NCBI GenBank assembly: GCA_965213885.1
Contig: OZ243919.1
Coordinates: 1,240,001 to 1,304,000, forward strand
Direction: 5' to 3'
Source of the DNA: VYFG01 sp965213885
Lineage (GTDB): Bacteria > Pseudomonadota > Gammaproteobacteria > Arenicellales > Poriferihabitantaceae
Length of the DNA: 64,000 nucleotides
Below are positions 23,693 through 33,713 of the stretch, in pieces (position 1 is the stretch's first letter; each line of letters opens with the position of its first letter). Made by a program: the position numbers and the translations under genes. The notes under the pieces were generated by a model. That model did not search any database and was not told the origin of the DNA. It saw only the letters and a program-made list of their open reading frames with translations.

Positions 23693-26428
23693 TCATCCGG
23701 TATTGCGCATCCCTGCGGCAATCCCATTGATCGCCACCAGGAGAGCGTCCAGGGCGGGATCGTCGTCGCCCGCACGAACTCTGGAAAGAAGCTCGACCTG
23801 TAGCAGGTTGAGAGGATCCACATAGGTATTGCGTACACCGACTGAGCGCAACACCACCGGCTGGGTTTCGAGAGGTATCTTGTGGCCGGTGACCGCCAGC
23901 GTCAGGTCCATGGTTTTCCGATAGAGTCTCCTCAGTTCCTCGCCCAGCGGTTTCAGGTCATCCGGAACCAGGCGGGTGTCGTACATCGCGGCAACGTTGA
24001 CGTCCGCCTTGGAGAAAACCATCTCGATGGAATCCATGGTGGCGCGGAAGAACGGCCAGTCCTGCTGCATCTCGTCCAGGACGGGCTTGTCTCCACGATC
24101 GATGGCGGCTTCCAGTGCCGCGCCCACCCCCAGCCAGGCCGGCAGCATCAACCGCGTCTGGGTCCAGGCGAAGATCCACGGTATCGCCCGCAGGGTTTTG
24201 ATTCCGTCTCCGGGCCTGCGCCTGGCGGGCCGGGACCCGATCTTGAGATTACCCAGTTCCGGTTCCGGGGTAGCGGTCCGGAAGTAGGGAACGAATTCCG
24301 GGTGATGTCGCACGATGCGGTGGAATTCGGCCAGTGAATCACCCGCCAGTTTCTCGATTTCGTCGCGCCAACGACCCCTGGGCGTGGGTGGAGGCCGCAG
24401 GGTGGCTTCCAGGACCGCCCCGATGTAGACCTCCAGGGTTTCCATTGCCATTCCAGGCAGGCCGAACTTGGCCTGGATGACTTCGCCCTGCTCGGTGACC
24501 CGCATGGTGCCGTTGACGGATCCCGGGGGCTGCGACAGGATGGCCTCGTAGGCCGGACCACCACCCCTGGCCACGGTGCCTCCACGACCGTGGAAGAGTG
24601 TCAGGGCCACACCGTGGCGCTCGCTGACGGTCACCAGTTGCTCCTGGGCCTGATACAGGCCCCAGGCAGCGGCGAGCTTTCCGGCGTCCTTGGCGGAATC
24701 GGAATAGCCGATCATCACTTCCTGCCTTCCCTGTATGTGGTTGTTGTACCAGGGCATGGCGAACAGCCGCTCCATGCATGCCGCGGCATTTTCCAGGTCC
24801 CGCAACCGTTCGAACAGCGGTGCCACGGGCATGATCCGTTTCAGGCGGCATTCCTTCTGAAGCAGTACCACCTCGAGGACATCGGAGGGTTCCGACGCCA
24901 TGGAAATCACATAGGTTCCAAGCGATTCGGGATTCTGCACGGACAGCATACGGAAGGTATCCAGCACCTCCCTGACCTCGGCGTTCACCTCGTCCTCCCC
25001 GGGAAACGTCGACATGACCAGGGGCCGGCGGCTCTCCAGTTCACGAATGAGGAACGCCTGCCTTTTCTCTTCGCTCCATTCCAGGTAGCTTCCCATGCCC
25101 AGATATCGCGTGATGGCATCGATTGCCGCGCCGTGCCGGTCGGCTTCCTGGCGTATGTCGAGTTTCAGCAGCACCAGGCCGAAGGTGTCCAGCCGCCGGA
25201 GGATGTCCGTCAGTCTCCCGCTGGCGATCAGACCATTGCCGCTGCTGACCAGCGAACGGTAGCAGAGCATGAGTGGTGCGCGCAGTCTGTCCGTCTGGAG
25301 ATAGAGTTCTCCCCGGATGGGGGGAAGGCGGGACAGTTCGCCGGACTCGACGGCCTTCAGGGTGCGGCGCAGGTGTCGGATCGTGGCGCGCAGTCTCTTC
25401 AGGACACCCTTCAACAATGCTCGGTAGGGCTCGGCTGCGTCCGTGCCGACTTCCTCCAGCAGTTCGTTGCTCGCTGTTTTCATGGAAAGATCCTGATGCA
25501 GCGCGTCGATTTCCCGCAGGTACAGTTCCGCGGCGCGGATACGGGAGATCAGGCAAACCTCCCGTGTCACCTGCGGGGTGGCGTTCGGATTGCCGTCCCG
25601 GTCACCACCCATCCAGGAGCCGAACCGGATCGGTGCCGGGCCAAGCGGCAGCCCCTTCCCGGTGCAGTTCTCCAGTGCCCGGTCAAGCCGCCGGTACATG
25701 TCCGGGATCACATCCCAAAGCGACTGTTCCACCGCCAGCAGGCCGTTGTGGGCCTCGTTTACCGGCGTCAGCCGGATTCGGCGGATCTCGTCCGTTTCCC
25801 AGACTTCCGTCACGACCCGGTGCAGCGCGTCGCAGATCTCCTGGCGTTCGAGGCGGGACAGGTCCGGGCGGTCATTCTGCGCCAGCAGGTGCTGGATGCG
25901 CTGGAACTTGTCCGCAACGCTCCGGCGGACGATTTCCGTGGGGTGGGCGGTGAGTACCAACTCGATCTGCAGCCCCAGGGTTCGCTGGTGGAGTTCGGCC
26001 GGCTCCACGCCGGCATCGAGCAGTTTGTGGAATTCCGCCTCGAGAAAGCTGCGAGCATCACCTTCGGTCTCGACGTCCTCAAAGGCCGTGGCGGCGATCC
26101 GACGCCGGCGCCGGATCTGGTGGTGCTGCTCGGCGATATTGGCCAGGTTCAGGAACTGGGCAAAGGCCCTCGCCAACAGCACCAGCTGATCGCTGGTCTG
26201 CGCGGAGAGAAGGGCCACCAGGCGGTCCGCGCAGGCAGTGTCCCCGAGGCGGGCATCCCGGGCCAACTGGCGCACCTGCTCCACCAGTTCATACATTCCG
26301 TCACCCTGCTGCTGACGGATGGTTTCACCCAGCAGGGCACCGAGCAGGCGAACATCGTCACGGAGTTTGGAATCCCCGATCCTGAGCGAGTAGTACTGGT
26401 CTACCTGGGCTGTTGCGGATACCGGCAT
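23693..26428 (-). CDS. ppc: Phosphoenolpyruvate carboxylase
   Basis: Anaplerotic enzyme converting PEP and bicarbonate to oxaloacetate. The 911-residue chain carries catalytic His162 in LVLTAHPTEIVRRS, the GYSDSAKDAG segment, the glycine-rich loop FHGRGGTVARGGGP and the C-terminal RNTG end that closes on the active site. The frame is open further upstream, but ATG 26428 gives the normal N-terminus (MPVSATAQVDQYYSLR). The family's allosteric aspartate/malate inhibitor site region is present (KIGSRPARR). A large antisense frame lies opposite and is an artefact. Confidence 0.95.
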   Translation of the reverse strand: MPVSATAQVDQYYSLRIGDSKLRDDVRLLGALLGETIRQQQGDGMYELVEQVRQLARDARLGDTACADRLVALLSAQTSDQLVLLARAFAQFLNLANIAEQHHQIRRRRRIAATAFEDVETEGDARSFLEAEFHKLLDAGVEPAELHQRTLGLQIELVLTAHPTEIVRRSVADKFQRIQHLLAQNDRPDLSRLERQEICDALHRVVTEVWETDEIRRIRLTPVNEAHNGLLAVEQSLWDVIPDMYRRLDRALENCTGKGLPLGPAPIRFGSWMGGDRDGNPNATPQVTREVCLISRIRAAELYLREIDALHQDLSMKTASNELLEEVGTDAAEPYRALLKGVLKRLRATIRHLRRTLKAVESGELSRLPPIRGELYLQTDRLRAPLMLCYRSLVSSGNGLIASGRLTDILRRLDTFGLVLLKLDIRQEADRHGAAIDAITRYLGMGSYLEWSEEKRQAFLIRELESRRPLVMSTFPGEDEVNAEVREVLDTFRMLSVQNPESLGTYVISMASEPSDVLEVVLLQKECRLKRIMPVAPLFERLRDLENAAACMERLFAMPWYNNHIQGRQEVMIGYSDSAKDAGKLAAAWGLYQAQEQLVTVSERHGVALTLFHGRGGTVARGGGPAYEAILSQPPGSVNGTMRVTEQGEVIQAKFGLPGMAMETLEVYIGAVLEATLRPPPTPRGRWRDEIEKLAGDSLAEFHRIVRHHPEFVPYFRTATPEPELGNLKIGSRPARRRPGDGIKTLRAIPWIFAWTQTRLMLPAWLGVGAALEAAIDRGDKPVLDEMQQDWPFFRATMDSIEMVFSKADVNVAAMYDTRLVPDDLKPLGEELRRLYRKTMDLTLAVTGHKIPLETQPVVLRSVGVRNTYVDPLNLLQVELLSRVRAGDDDPALDALLVAINGIAAGMRNTG

Positions 26429-26735
26429 GGCGGGATGGGCGGAACGGATGATCGGGTTCTGGATGGCGGTCAATTCTAACCCGTGCAGCAATATTCTCCC
26501 GGCTCCGTTTCGCACATGGAAACAAAATGCATTCCGATTGGATATCGTTCGCATCATCCGCCCTGATCCATCCACCGGATACCGCCCAGAGTCGGGGTTT
26601 TTCATCGGTAAAACAGGTACAATCCGCGCGTCGGTTGTACCCTCCCGGCCTGCCCGGAGCCGGAATGGCCATGATTCCGGCACGCCAATGCCGACAACCA
26701 TTCAGCACTCAGGATTCCCCCCGATCGTCCCTCCC
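26429..26735. promoter_or_regulatory. Divergent ppc-lepA intergenic region
   Basis: This 307-base region lies between the divergent starts. TACAAT at 26618-26623 is a possible -10 for lepA, without a good -35. AT-rich stretches near 26520-26560 may serve ppc. No strong ribosome site precedes lepA, and no gene is seen. Confidence 0.35.
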
Positions 26736-28547
26736 ATGTCCAGGATCGACCAGTCCCGCATCCGTAATTTTGCGATTATCGCCCATGTGGATCATGGCAA
26801 ATCCACCCTGGCGGACCGATTCATCCAGATCTGCGGTGGACTCAACGAGCGGGAAATGAAGGAACAGGTGCTGGATTCCATGGATATCGAAAGGGAGCGC
26901 GGCATCACCATCAAGGCCCAGAGCGTAACGCTGGATTACCGTGCCAGGGACGGGGTTGATTACCAATTCAACCTGATCGACACCCCCGGGCACGTGGATT
27001 TCGCCTACGAGGTATCGCGATCGCTACAGGCCTGCGAGGGTGCACTGCTGGTAGTGGATGCGGCCCAGGGCGTGGAGGCGCAGACGGTGGCCAACTGCTA
27101 TACCGCGGTGGATCTTGGCCTTGCCGTGATACCCGTGCTCAACAAGATCGATCTGCCGGCCGCCGAACCAGAGCGGGTCCTCGGGGAAATCGAGGAACTG
27201 ATCGGCATCGACAGCGAAGACGCGCTGTCGGTCAGCGCAAAGACCGGACACGGGGTCGCCGAGGTTTTGGAACAGGTCTTGCGGAAGCTGCCGCCGCCTT
27301 CCGGTATCCCCGATTCGCCGCTGAGAGCCCTGGTGCTGGATTCGTGGTTCGACAACTACCTCGGAGTGGTTTCGCTCGTGCGTGTGTTCGACGGCACCCT
27401 TGCACGGGCCCGCACGCGTATCCGCATGATGTCCACCGGATTCGACTATCAGGTGGAGCAGGTCGGAATCTTCCAGCCCAAGCCCCTTGATGTCGGGGAA
27501 CTGTCCACCGGCATGGTGGGCTTTCTCATCGCCGGGCTGAAGGACATCAAGTCCGCGAGGGTGGGAGACACGGTCACCCTGTCACACCAGCAGGCTCCGA
27601 TACCGCTGCCCGGGTTCAAGGAGGTAAAGCCCACGGTATTTGCCGGTCTCTATCCCGTGAACAACGCGGATTTCGAGGCATTCCGGGTGGCCCTCGAGAA
27701 GCTGAGCCTCAATGATGCCGCACTGTCCTACCAGCCGGAGTCCTCCCAGGCGTTGGGTTTCGGCTTCCGCTGCGGTTTCCTGGGAATGCTGCACATGGAG
27801 ATTGTCCAGGAGCGGCTGGAGCGTGAATACAACCTGGAACTGATCACCACCGCTCCCACCGTGGTGTACGAGGTGCGGCTCAAGGATGGACATACGCTCC
27901 GCATCGACAATCCCGCGGAACTGCCGGACCCGTCGCGCATCGAGGAGATCCTGGAACCGTTCATCCTGGCCCGAATCCTGGTTCCCCACGGGCATATCGG
28001 TGCGGTGTTGACCTTATGCGTGGAAAGGCGCGGTGTGCAGCGCAATATCCATTATCATGGCCGCCAGGTAATGGTGGAATTTGACCTCCCCCTCAATGAG
28101 GTGGTACTCGATTTCTATGACCATCTCAAGTCCGATACTCGCGGGTATGCTTCCCTGGACTACGAGTTTTCCGACAACAGGCCGGCTGACATGGTGAAAG
28201 TGGATCTGCTCATCAACGGGGACCGGGTGGACCCCCTGGCGGTGCTGGTACACCGGGGACAGAGCCAGTACCGCGCCAGGGCGTTGGTCAAGCGTATGCG
28301 GGAACTGATCCCCCGACAGATGTTCGATGTCGCAATCCAGGCTTCCATCGGATCCAAGATCATCGCCCGGGAGACCGTCAAGGCGCTGCGCAAAAACGTG
28401 ACGGCCAAGTGTTACGGTGGTGACATCACGCGCAAGCGCAAGTTGCTCGAAAAGCAGAAAGCGGGTAAAAAGCGCATGAAGCAGATCGGTTCAGTGGAAA
28501 TACCGCAGGAAGCGTTCCTGTCAGTGCTCAAGGTGAACCGGGAATAG
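26736..28547 (+). CDS. lepA: Translation elongation factor 4 (LepA)
   Basis: A ribosome-associated GTPase that affects translocation and initiation. The 603-residue chain has all GTPase motifs: AHVDHGKST (G1), RGIT (G2), DTPGH (G3), NKID (G4) and SAKTG (G5). The EF-G-like domains follow, and then the LepA-specific C-terminal domain with GGDITRKRKLLEKQKAGKKR. Length and order match the family. ATG 26736 is used; the frame runs upstream, but that part is unconserved. lepA heads the lepB-rnc-era-recO cluster, as in many gammaproteobacteria. Confidence 0.97.
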   Translation: MSRIDQSRIRNFAIIAHVDHGKSTLADRFIQICGGLNEREMKEQVLDSMDIERERGITIKAQSVTLDYRARDGVDYQFNLIDTPGHVDFAYEVSRSLQACEGALLVVDAAQGVEAQTVANCYTAVDLGLAVIPVLNKIDLPAAEPERVLGEIEELIGIDSEDALSVSAKTGHGVAEVLEQVLRKLPPPSGIPDSPLRALVLDSWFDNYLGVVSLVRVFDGTLARARTRIRMMSTGFDYQVEQVGIFQPKPLDVGELSTGMVGFLIAGLKDIKSARVGDTVTLSHQQAPIPLPGFKEVKPTVFAGLYPVNNADFEAFRVALEKLSLNDAALSYQPESSQALGFGFRCGFLGMLHMEIVQERLEREYNLELITTAPTVVYEVRLKDGHTLRIDNPAELPDPSRIEEILEPFILARILVPHGHIGAVLTLCVERRGVQRNIHYHGRQVMVEFDLPLNEVVLDFYDHLKSDTRGYASLDYEFSDNRPADMVKVDLLINGDRVDPLAVLVHRGQSQYRARALVKRMRELIPRQMFDVAIQASIGSKIIARETVKALRKNVTAKCYGGDITRKRKLLEKQKAGKKRMKQIGSVEIPQEAFLSVLKVNRE

Positions 28548-28603
28548 TATTTTGCACCGGAACAAGGTATCGCATTCTCACACAGAAACAACCGGATAGA
28601 TTC

Positions 28604-29407
28604 GTGGATTTCTCGCTCATTTTGTTCATTTCCCTGGTGATAACCGGGGTGATCTCCTATGGATACCGGTTGATGTTCGAGGGCGGTGCCGGAAGAACCG
28701 TTGAAGGGGGCACCGATGGAGATTCTGCGCAGCGCCGTCAGCCGGTATTGGTTGAGTATGCGCGGGCACTGTTTCCGGTGATTCTCATCGTATTCTTGCT
28801 GCGTTCGTTCGTTGTCGAACCATTCCGCATACCCTCTGGATCCATGCTTCCCGGATTGCAGAATGGGGACTTCATCCTGGTGAACAAGTTCAGTTACGGA
28901 ATCAGACTGCCCGTAGTCCACCGGAAGATACTGGATATCGGCCCCCCCGAACGGGGAGACGTCATGGTGTTCCGGTTTCCCCGGGATCCGAAGCTCGCTT
29001 TCATCAAGAGGGTTGTCGGGCTTCCGGGAGACAGGCTCACCTATATCGACAAGAAACTGACCATCAACGGCGAACCGGTGGAGATGGAACCGGCCGGCGA
29101 GCACGCCTTCGAGCAACTCAGCATGCGGGGATACAGTGCCCGGAGGGTCAGGGAAACCATTGACGAATCGGATCACCATATCCTGATTGACGATCGTGTG
29201 ACGCGGTCCCGCTCCATGGAGGTCGAGGTGCCCGAAGGCCATTACTTCGTCATGGGAGACAACCGGGATCACAGCAACGATAGCCGGTACTGGCGATTCG
29301 TTCCGGAGGAGAATGTCGTCGGCAGGGCGTTTTTTATCTGGTTCAGCTGGAAGAGCGATTCCGGCGGCGGTGTGAACTGGGGCAGAATCGGTAACAGCAT
29401 CCAATAG
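28604..29407 (+). CDS. lepB: Signal peptidase I
   Basis: Inner-membrane protease that removes signal peptides from exported proteins. The 267-residue protein has an N-terminal membrane helix (about 3-22), a cytoplasmic loop, a second helix (about 52-68) and the periplasmic catalytic domain. Catalytic Ser80 lies in IPSGSMLPG and Lys135 in FIKRVVGLPGD; MGDNRDHSNDSRYWRFV is box E. The start is GTG 28604. It follows lepA by 56 bases. Confidence 0.95.
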   Translation: MDFSLILFISLVITGVISYGYRLMFEGGAGRTVEGGTDGDSAQRRQPVLVEYARALFPVILIVFLLRSFVVEPFRIPSGSMLPGLQNGDFILVNKFSYGIRLPVVHRKILDIGPPERGDVMVFRFPRDPKLAFIKRVVGLPGDRLTYIDKKLTINGEPVEMEPAGEHAFEQLSMRGYSARRVRETIDESDHHILIDDRVTRSRSMEVEVPEGHYFVMGDNRDHSNDSRYWRFVPEENVVGRAFFIWFSWKSDSGGGVNWGRIGNSIQ

Positions 29408-29541
29408 GCATCGTGCAGAACCATCACGTTATCGGCCTGTGTCACCACCCCATTGCCCGCGGGGCGCCGATCCCCGGAGCCACTGTCCCGACTGCGGCCT
29501 CCTGCGGGTGACAGGTTCCGGATCTTTCGACTTCCGGCCCG

Positions 29542-30219
29542 ATGAATGAACCGTGTCCGCTGGAGTTCCGCCTTGATTACCGGTTCAGTGATCGCGAACT
29601 GCTTGAACGGGCACTGACACACCGGGGGTTTCACCGGAATCACAACGAACGCCTCGAGTTTCTCGGCGACAGCGTGCTGGGGTTCGTCGCGGCGCAAATC
29701 CTCTATCGCCGGTTTCCCGGGCTGCCCGAAGGCGTGCTGACCCGGATGCGCGCCCGGCTGGTTCGCCAGGAGACGCTGGCCGCCATTGCGAGGACCCTGG
29801 AACTGGGCAGTTTCCTGCGCCTGGGAGAAGGGGAACTGAAAAGCGGCGTCTGCAACCGGAATTCGGTCCTGTCCGATACCCTGGAGGCCCTCCTGGGAGC
29901 GGTATACCTCGACGGCGGCATCGACAGCGCGGAATCCGTGATCCTGAAGCTGTTCGCGCCGCACCTCAGCGGGATTGACTCAGTAGACCTGAGGGACAAC
30001 AAGACAAGATTGCAGGAGATATTGCAGAAACTCGAAAAGCCCCTGCCTGTATACGAAGTGGTAGAGCGCCAGGGAACAGATCATGAACCCGTCTTTCATG
30101 TACGGTGCGAGATCGAGCATTCGGGCAGTCCGTTCTTTGCGTCCGGCAACAGCAGGAGGATCGGCGAGCAGAACGCAGCGTTGCTGGCAATTGAGGCGCT
30201 GGAATCCGGGGATGCCTGA
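29542..30219 (+). CDS. rnc: Ribonuclease III
   Basis: Double-strand-specific endoribonuclease for rRNA and mRNA processing. The 225-residue chain has the RNase III signature NERLEFLGDSVL (35-46), the second acidic site DTLEALLGAVYLD (about 114-126) and a C-terminal double-stranded RNA-binding domain (about 154-223, with NKTRLQEILQK). The DUF4845 membrane protein gene usual between lepB and rnc in this class is missing; the 134-base gap holds no frame for it. The end overlaps era by eight bases. Confidence 0.95.
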   Translation: MNEPCPLEFRLDYRFSDRELLERALTHRGFHRNHNERLEFLGDSVLGFVAAQILYRRFPGLPEGVLTRMRARLVRQETLAAIARTLELGSFLRLGEGELKSGVCNRNSVLSDTLEALLGAVYLDGGIDSAESVILKLFAPHLSGIDSVDLRDNKTRLQEILQKLEKPLPVYEVVERQGTDHEPVFHVRCEIEHSGSPFFASGNSRRIGEQNAALLAIEALESGDA

Positions 30220-31138
30220 CATGTCCGCGATGAACAACGGGATCGATTCCCATCGATTCGGATACATCACCGTCTCGGGGCCTCCCAATTCCGGGAAATC
30301 CACCCTGGTGAATCGGCTGACCGGCTGCAAGGTGTCCATTGTCTCGCGAAGGCCCCAGACCACCCGCCACAGAATCATGGGAATACGCACGTTGCCCGGG
30401 GCGCAGATTGTTTTCGTTGATACCCCGGGACTGCATTTCGGTCAGAAAAGGAATCTCAACCGGCAGATCAACCGGACCGCGAGGGCAAGCCTGGAGGGCG
30501 TTGACCTGGTGCTGTTCATGATCGATCACCGCGGCTGGTCACCGGACCTGAAGAGGGCGCTGCGCGTGGTTACCGACCAGCGGGTGCCGGTCATTCTCCT
30601 GATCAACAAGATTGATGCCTTGCGGGACAAACCCAGACTTTTGCCTCTGATACGGGAGAGCGACCGGCTGTACGATTTCCGGGCGATCATTCCGTTGTCC
30701 GCACTGAAGGATGATCTTGACAGAATCCTTCTGCCGGACCTGATCCGGCAGCTTCCGGAAGGAGCCCTCGGATTTCCCGCAGACCAGGTAAGCGACCGGG
30801 GCCCACGGTTCCGCGCCGCGGAACTGGTACGGGAGCAGACCTTTGCGCTGCTGGGGGATGAACTGCCTTACGAGTCTGCCGTGGAAGTCACCCGGTTCGA
30901 CAGTACAACTCCCGAACATTGGGAATTCGAGATGACGATCTGGGTTGAACGGGAAGGACAGAAGGGCATCGTTATCGGCAGGAACGGGCAGGTTCTCAAG
31001 ACCATCGGCCAGCGTGCTCGCAAAGCCATGGAGGATCAGTTCGGTGTGCGTGTCCGGCTTGACCTCTGGGTGAAGCAACGACAGGGATGGGGCGACAGCC
31101 TGTCAATGCTGCGATCACTGGGCTATTCCGACGGATAG
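30212..31138 (+). CDS. era: GTPase Era, 16S rRNA-binding ribosome assembly factor
   Basis: Era combines an N-terminal GTPase domain and a C-terminal KH domain that binds the 3' end of 16S rRNA. Visible motifs are GPPNSGKST (G1; most Era proteins have RPNVGKST), RRPQTTRHRIMGI (switch region), DTPG (G3), NKID (G4) and GQKGIVIGRNGQVLKTIG (KH). Starts at 30212, 30221 and 30230 are all possible. The first overlaps the rnc stop and gives 308 residues, while 30221 or 30230 would bring the N-terminus closer to E. coli Era. Confidence 0.93.
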   Translation: MPDMSAMNNGIDSHRFGYITVSGPPNSGKSTLVNRLTGCKVSIVSRRPQTTRHRIMGIRTLPGAQIVFVDTPGLHFGQKRNLNRQINRTARASLEGVDLVLFMIDHRGWSPDLKRALRVVTDQRVPVILLINKIDALRDKPRLLPLIRESDRLYDFRAIIPLSALKDDLDRILLPDLIRQLPEGALGFPADQVSDRGPRFRAAELVREQTFALLGDELPYESAVEVTRFDSTTPEHWEFEMTIWVEREGQKGIVIGRNGQVLKTIGQRARKAMEDQFGVRVRLDLWVKQRQGWGDSLSMLRSLGYSDG

Positions 31139-31156
31139 GTTCTCCCGGAGCCCACG

Positions 31157-31894
31157 ATGAAGGTAAACCGGCAGTCTGCTTACGTCCTGCATACCAGGCC
31201 TTATGCGGAAAGCAGCCTGCTGGTTGACGTATTCAGCAGGGATCATGGACGTTGTATGCTGCTGGCGAAGGGCGCCAGGCGTCAGAAAGGCGGACAGCGA
31301 GGAACCCTGATGCCGTTCAAGCCGCTCCTGATCGGTTGGTCGGGGAAGGGGGCCTTGCCCGTCCTGACCTCGGCGGAAACCACCGCCCATCTGACCGAAA
31401 TTTCCGGATTCGGCCTGCATGCGGGGCTCTACGCCAATGAGCTGCTGCTGAAACTACTCCACCGTTTTGACGAACATGCCAGGCTGTATTTCGCTTACGA
31501 TGATGCCGTGCACCGTCTATCCTCGGGCGCGGACCCCGGGGAGACCCTGCGTATATTCGAAAAACAGCTTCTCCGGGAGATCGGATTCGGCCTGATACTC
31601 GATCATGACGTGGAGACCGGCGAGGCCATCGACCCGTCGGTTCAGTACGTCTATCTGCCCCAGTCGGGGCCCGTGGCCTCGCCGGCGAAGGGTGCGGTGG
31701 GCATTGATGTCCGGGGCGCGACCCTGCGGGAACTGGACGGCGAGGTTTTCCGGTCGCAAAGGTCCCGGTCGGAAGCCAGGCAGCTGATCCGGGAACTGAT
31801 CCTGCATCAGCTCGGCGGCAGGGAACTGCGCAGCCGAAGGGTGTTTCGCCAATTGCTGCTCTTTCAGAGGAAGCGGGCACCGGCTGCGGATTGA
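31157..31894 (+). CDS. recO: DNA repair protein RecO
   Basis: RecO loads RecA onto SSB-coated single-stranded DNA in the RecFOR pathway. The 245-residue protein begins with the OB-fold segment SAYVLHTRPYAESSLLVDVF and the following GRCMLLAKGARR, then a helical domain containing GFGLHAGLYANELLLKLL. No zinc cysteines are present, as in other gammaproteobacterial RecO. It is the last gene of the lepA cluster; pdxJ, often next, is absent. It converges on lpd with an 18-base gap. Confidence 0.92.
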   Translation: MKVNRQSAYVLHTRPYAESSLLVDVFSRDHGRCMLLAKGARRQKGGQRGTLMPFKPLLIGWSGKGALPVLTSAETTAHLTEISGFGLHAGLYANELLLKLLHRFDEHARLYFAYDDAVHRLSSGADPGETLRIFEKQLLREIGFGLILDHDVETGEAIDPSVQYVYLPQSGPVASPAKGAVGIDVRGATLRELDGEVFRSQRSRSEARQLIRELILHQLGGRELRSRRVFRQLLLFQRKRAPAAD

Positions 31895-31912
31895 GCCTCC
31901 CGGCATGCGCAG

Positions 31913-33694
31913 TCAGCTGTTCTTCTTCGGCATGTACAGGTCAGTGATCGTGCCTTCAAATGCCTCTGCGGCAAATCCGATGGTTTCAGCCAGGGTGGGG
32001 TGGGGGTGAATGGTCAGGCCGATATCGCTGGCATCGGCATTCATCTCGATGGCCAGTGTGGCTTCCGCGATCAGGTCCCCCGCGCTGGTCCCCGTGACTG
32101 CGGCGCCGAGAACGCGCTCGGTTTGCGGATCGAACAGGAGCTTGGTCAGACCTTCCTTGCGGTCCATGGACAATGAACGACCACTGGCCGCCCAGGGAAA
32201 GGTGCCTTTCTCATAGGGTATGTTCCGGGTCTTGGCCTCGGTTTCCGTCAGACCCACCCAGGCGACTTCCGGGTCGGTGTAGGCTACGGAGGGAATGACC
32301 CGGGCCTCGAAACCGCTTTTCATCCCCGCCGCCACTTCCGCCGCCACCTTGCCCTCATGCACCGCCTTGTGGGCCAGCATCGGCTGACCCACCACGTCCC
32401 CGATGGCGAATATGTGCGGCACGTTCGTGCGCATCTGCCCGTCTACCTGGATAAAGCCCCGCTCGTCCACCGCAACACCGGCGGCGGCGGCATTGATTCT
32501 GCCGCCATTCGGGGATCGCCCCACCGCCATGAGCACCTTGTCGAACACTTCCTCGGACGGTACCTTCGGCCCCTTGAAGGATACCTTGATTCCCGATTTC
32601 ACGGCCTGCATGCCGGTTACGCTGGTACCTGTCCAGATGTTTTCGTACTGCCCCCTGATTTTCTTCAGCAACGGGCGAACCATGTCGGGGTCTGCACCGG
32701 CCATGACATGCTCCAGCATCTCCACGACGCTGATCCGACTGCCGAGCGCGTGGTACACGGTTGCCATTTCCAGGCCGATGATGCCGCCCCCCACAACCAG
32801 CAGTCTGCCCGGGATGTCCTCCAGCCTGAGCGCACCGGTGGAGTCGATGACCTTCGGGTCATCGTGGGGCATTCCGGGGATCTCCACCGGCTCGCTGCCG
32901 ACGGCGATCACGGCCTGCCCGAAACCGACGGTGACTTCGCCGTCGGATCCCGCAATCCGCAACTGGCGGGGGCCGGCAAATTCACCGTTCCCGTGCAGGA
33001 CGGTCACCTTTCTTTGCTTTGCGAGGCCGGTCAGTCCCCGGGTCAGTTGGCTGACTACCCCGTCCTTCCAGCTTCGCATGGTGTCCACGTCCAGCGCCGG
33101 CTTGCCGAATGACAGCCCCACCGAGGCGGCCGCTTCGGCTTCCTCGATCACCTTGGCAACATGGAGCAGCGCTTTCGACGGGATACAGCCGACATTCAGA
33201 CACACCCCGCCGATGACGTCGTAACGCTCCACCAGGGCCACTGTCAGGCCGAGATCTGCGGCCCGGAAAGCCGCGGTGTATCCGCCGGGGCCCGATCCAA
33301 GAACCACCAGATCCACCTGGTGATCGCTTTCAGGCATCGCGCCGGATGCGGGATCCCGGGGTCCCCGGATGACCACATCCGGCGCTTCCCCGGAATCGGC
33401 GGATGTGGACTTCGGCTCGGCCTTGCCATCCCCGGGCTCTTCGGTTTCCCGGGTGGCTTCACACTCAAGCAGAACAACCGTTGTTCCCTCGGATACCGAG
33501 TCGCCTACCTTGACCTTGAGTTCCCTGACCGTGCCGTCACGGGGCGAGGGAACCTCCATGGTGGCCTTGTCGCTCTCCAGCGCAACCAGAGGATCTTCTG
33601 CGGCAACCCTGTCCCCGGGACCGATGAACACCTCAACGATCGGCACATCCTGAAAATCGCCGATATCTGGTATTTTTATTTCAACGAGTTGCAT
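31913..33694 (-). CDS. lpd: Dihydrolipoyl dehydrogenase (PDH E3) with N-terminal lipoyl domain
   Basis: E3 of the pyruvate dehydrogenase complex, reoxidising dihydrolipoamide with NAD. A biotinyl-lipoyl domain occupies residues 1-80 with the lipoylated Lys43 in ESDKATMEVPS. An acidic linker (80-125) follows, then the FAD/NAD disulfide oxidoreductase: GSGPGGYTAAF at 133-143, redox pair Cys165/Cys170 in GGVCLNVGCIPSK, an NAD-binding VVGGGIIGLEMA and the dimer-interface HPHPTLAET. Fusion of a lipoyl domain to E3 is known in Neisseria and several proteobacteria. It is the third gene of the aceE-aceF-lpd operon, 19 bases after aceF. Confidence 0.95.
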   Translation of the reverse strand: MQLVEIKIPDIGDFQDVPIVEVFIGPGDRVAAEDPLVALESDKATMEVPSPRDGTVRELKVKVGDSVSEGTTVVLLECEATRETEEPGDGKAEPKSTSADSGEAPDVVIRGPRDPASGAMPESDHQVDLVVLGSGPGGYTAAFRAADLGLTVALVERYDVIGGVCLNVGCIPSKALLHVAKVIEEAEAAASVGLSFGKPALDVDTMRSWKDGVVSQLTRGLTGLAKQRKVTVLHGNGEFAGPRQLRIAGSDGEVTVGFGQAVIAVGSEPVEIPGMPHDDPKVIDSTGALRLEDIPGRLLVVGGGIIGLEMATVYHALGSRISVVEMLEHVMAGADPDMVRPLLKKIRGQYENIWTGTSVTGMQAVKSGIKVSFKGPKVPSEEVFDKVLMAVGRSPNGGRINAAAAGVAVDERGFIQVDGQMRTNVPHIFAIGDVVGQPMLAHKAVHEGKVAAEVAAGMKSGFEARVIPSVAYTDPEVAWVGLTETEAKTRNIPYEKGTFPWAASGRSLSMDRKEGLTKLLFDPQTERVLGAAVTGTSAGDLIAEATLAIEMNADASDIGLTIHPHPTLAETIGFAAEAFEGTITDLYMPKKNS

Positions 33695-33713
33695 TCGATT
33701 TCTTAATATAAAT

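Noticed and set aside
24590..26479. A 629-codon open frame on the plus strand opposite ppc
   Set aside because: It lies fully antisense to a complete PEP carboxylase with all motifs; the translated sequence has no family pattern and reflects codon bias in GC-rich DNA.
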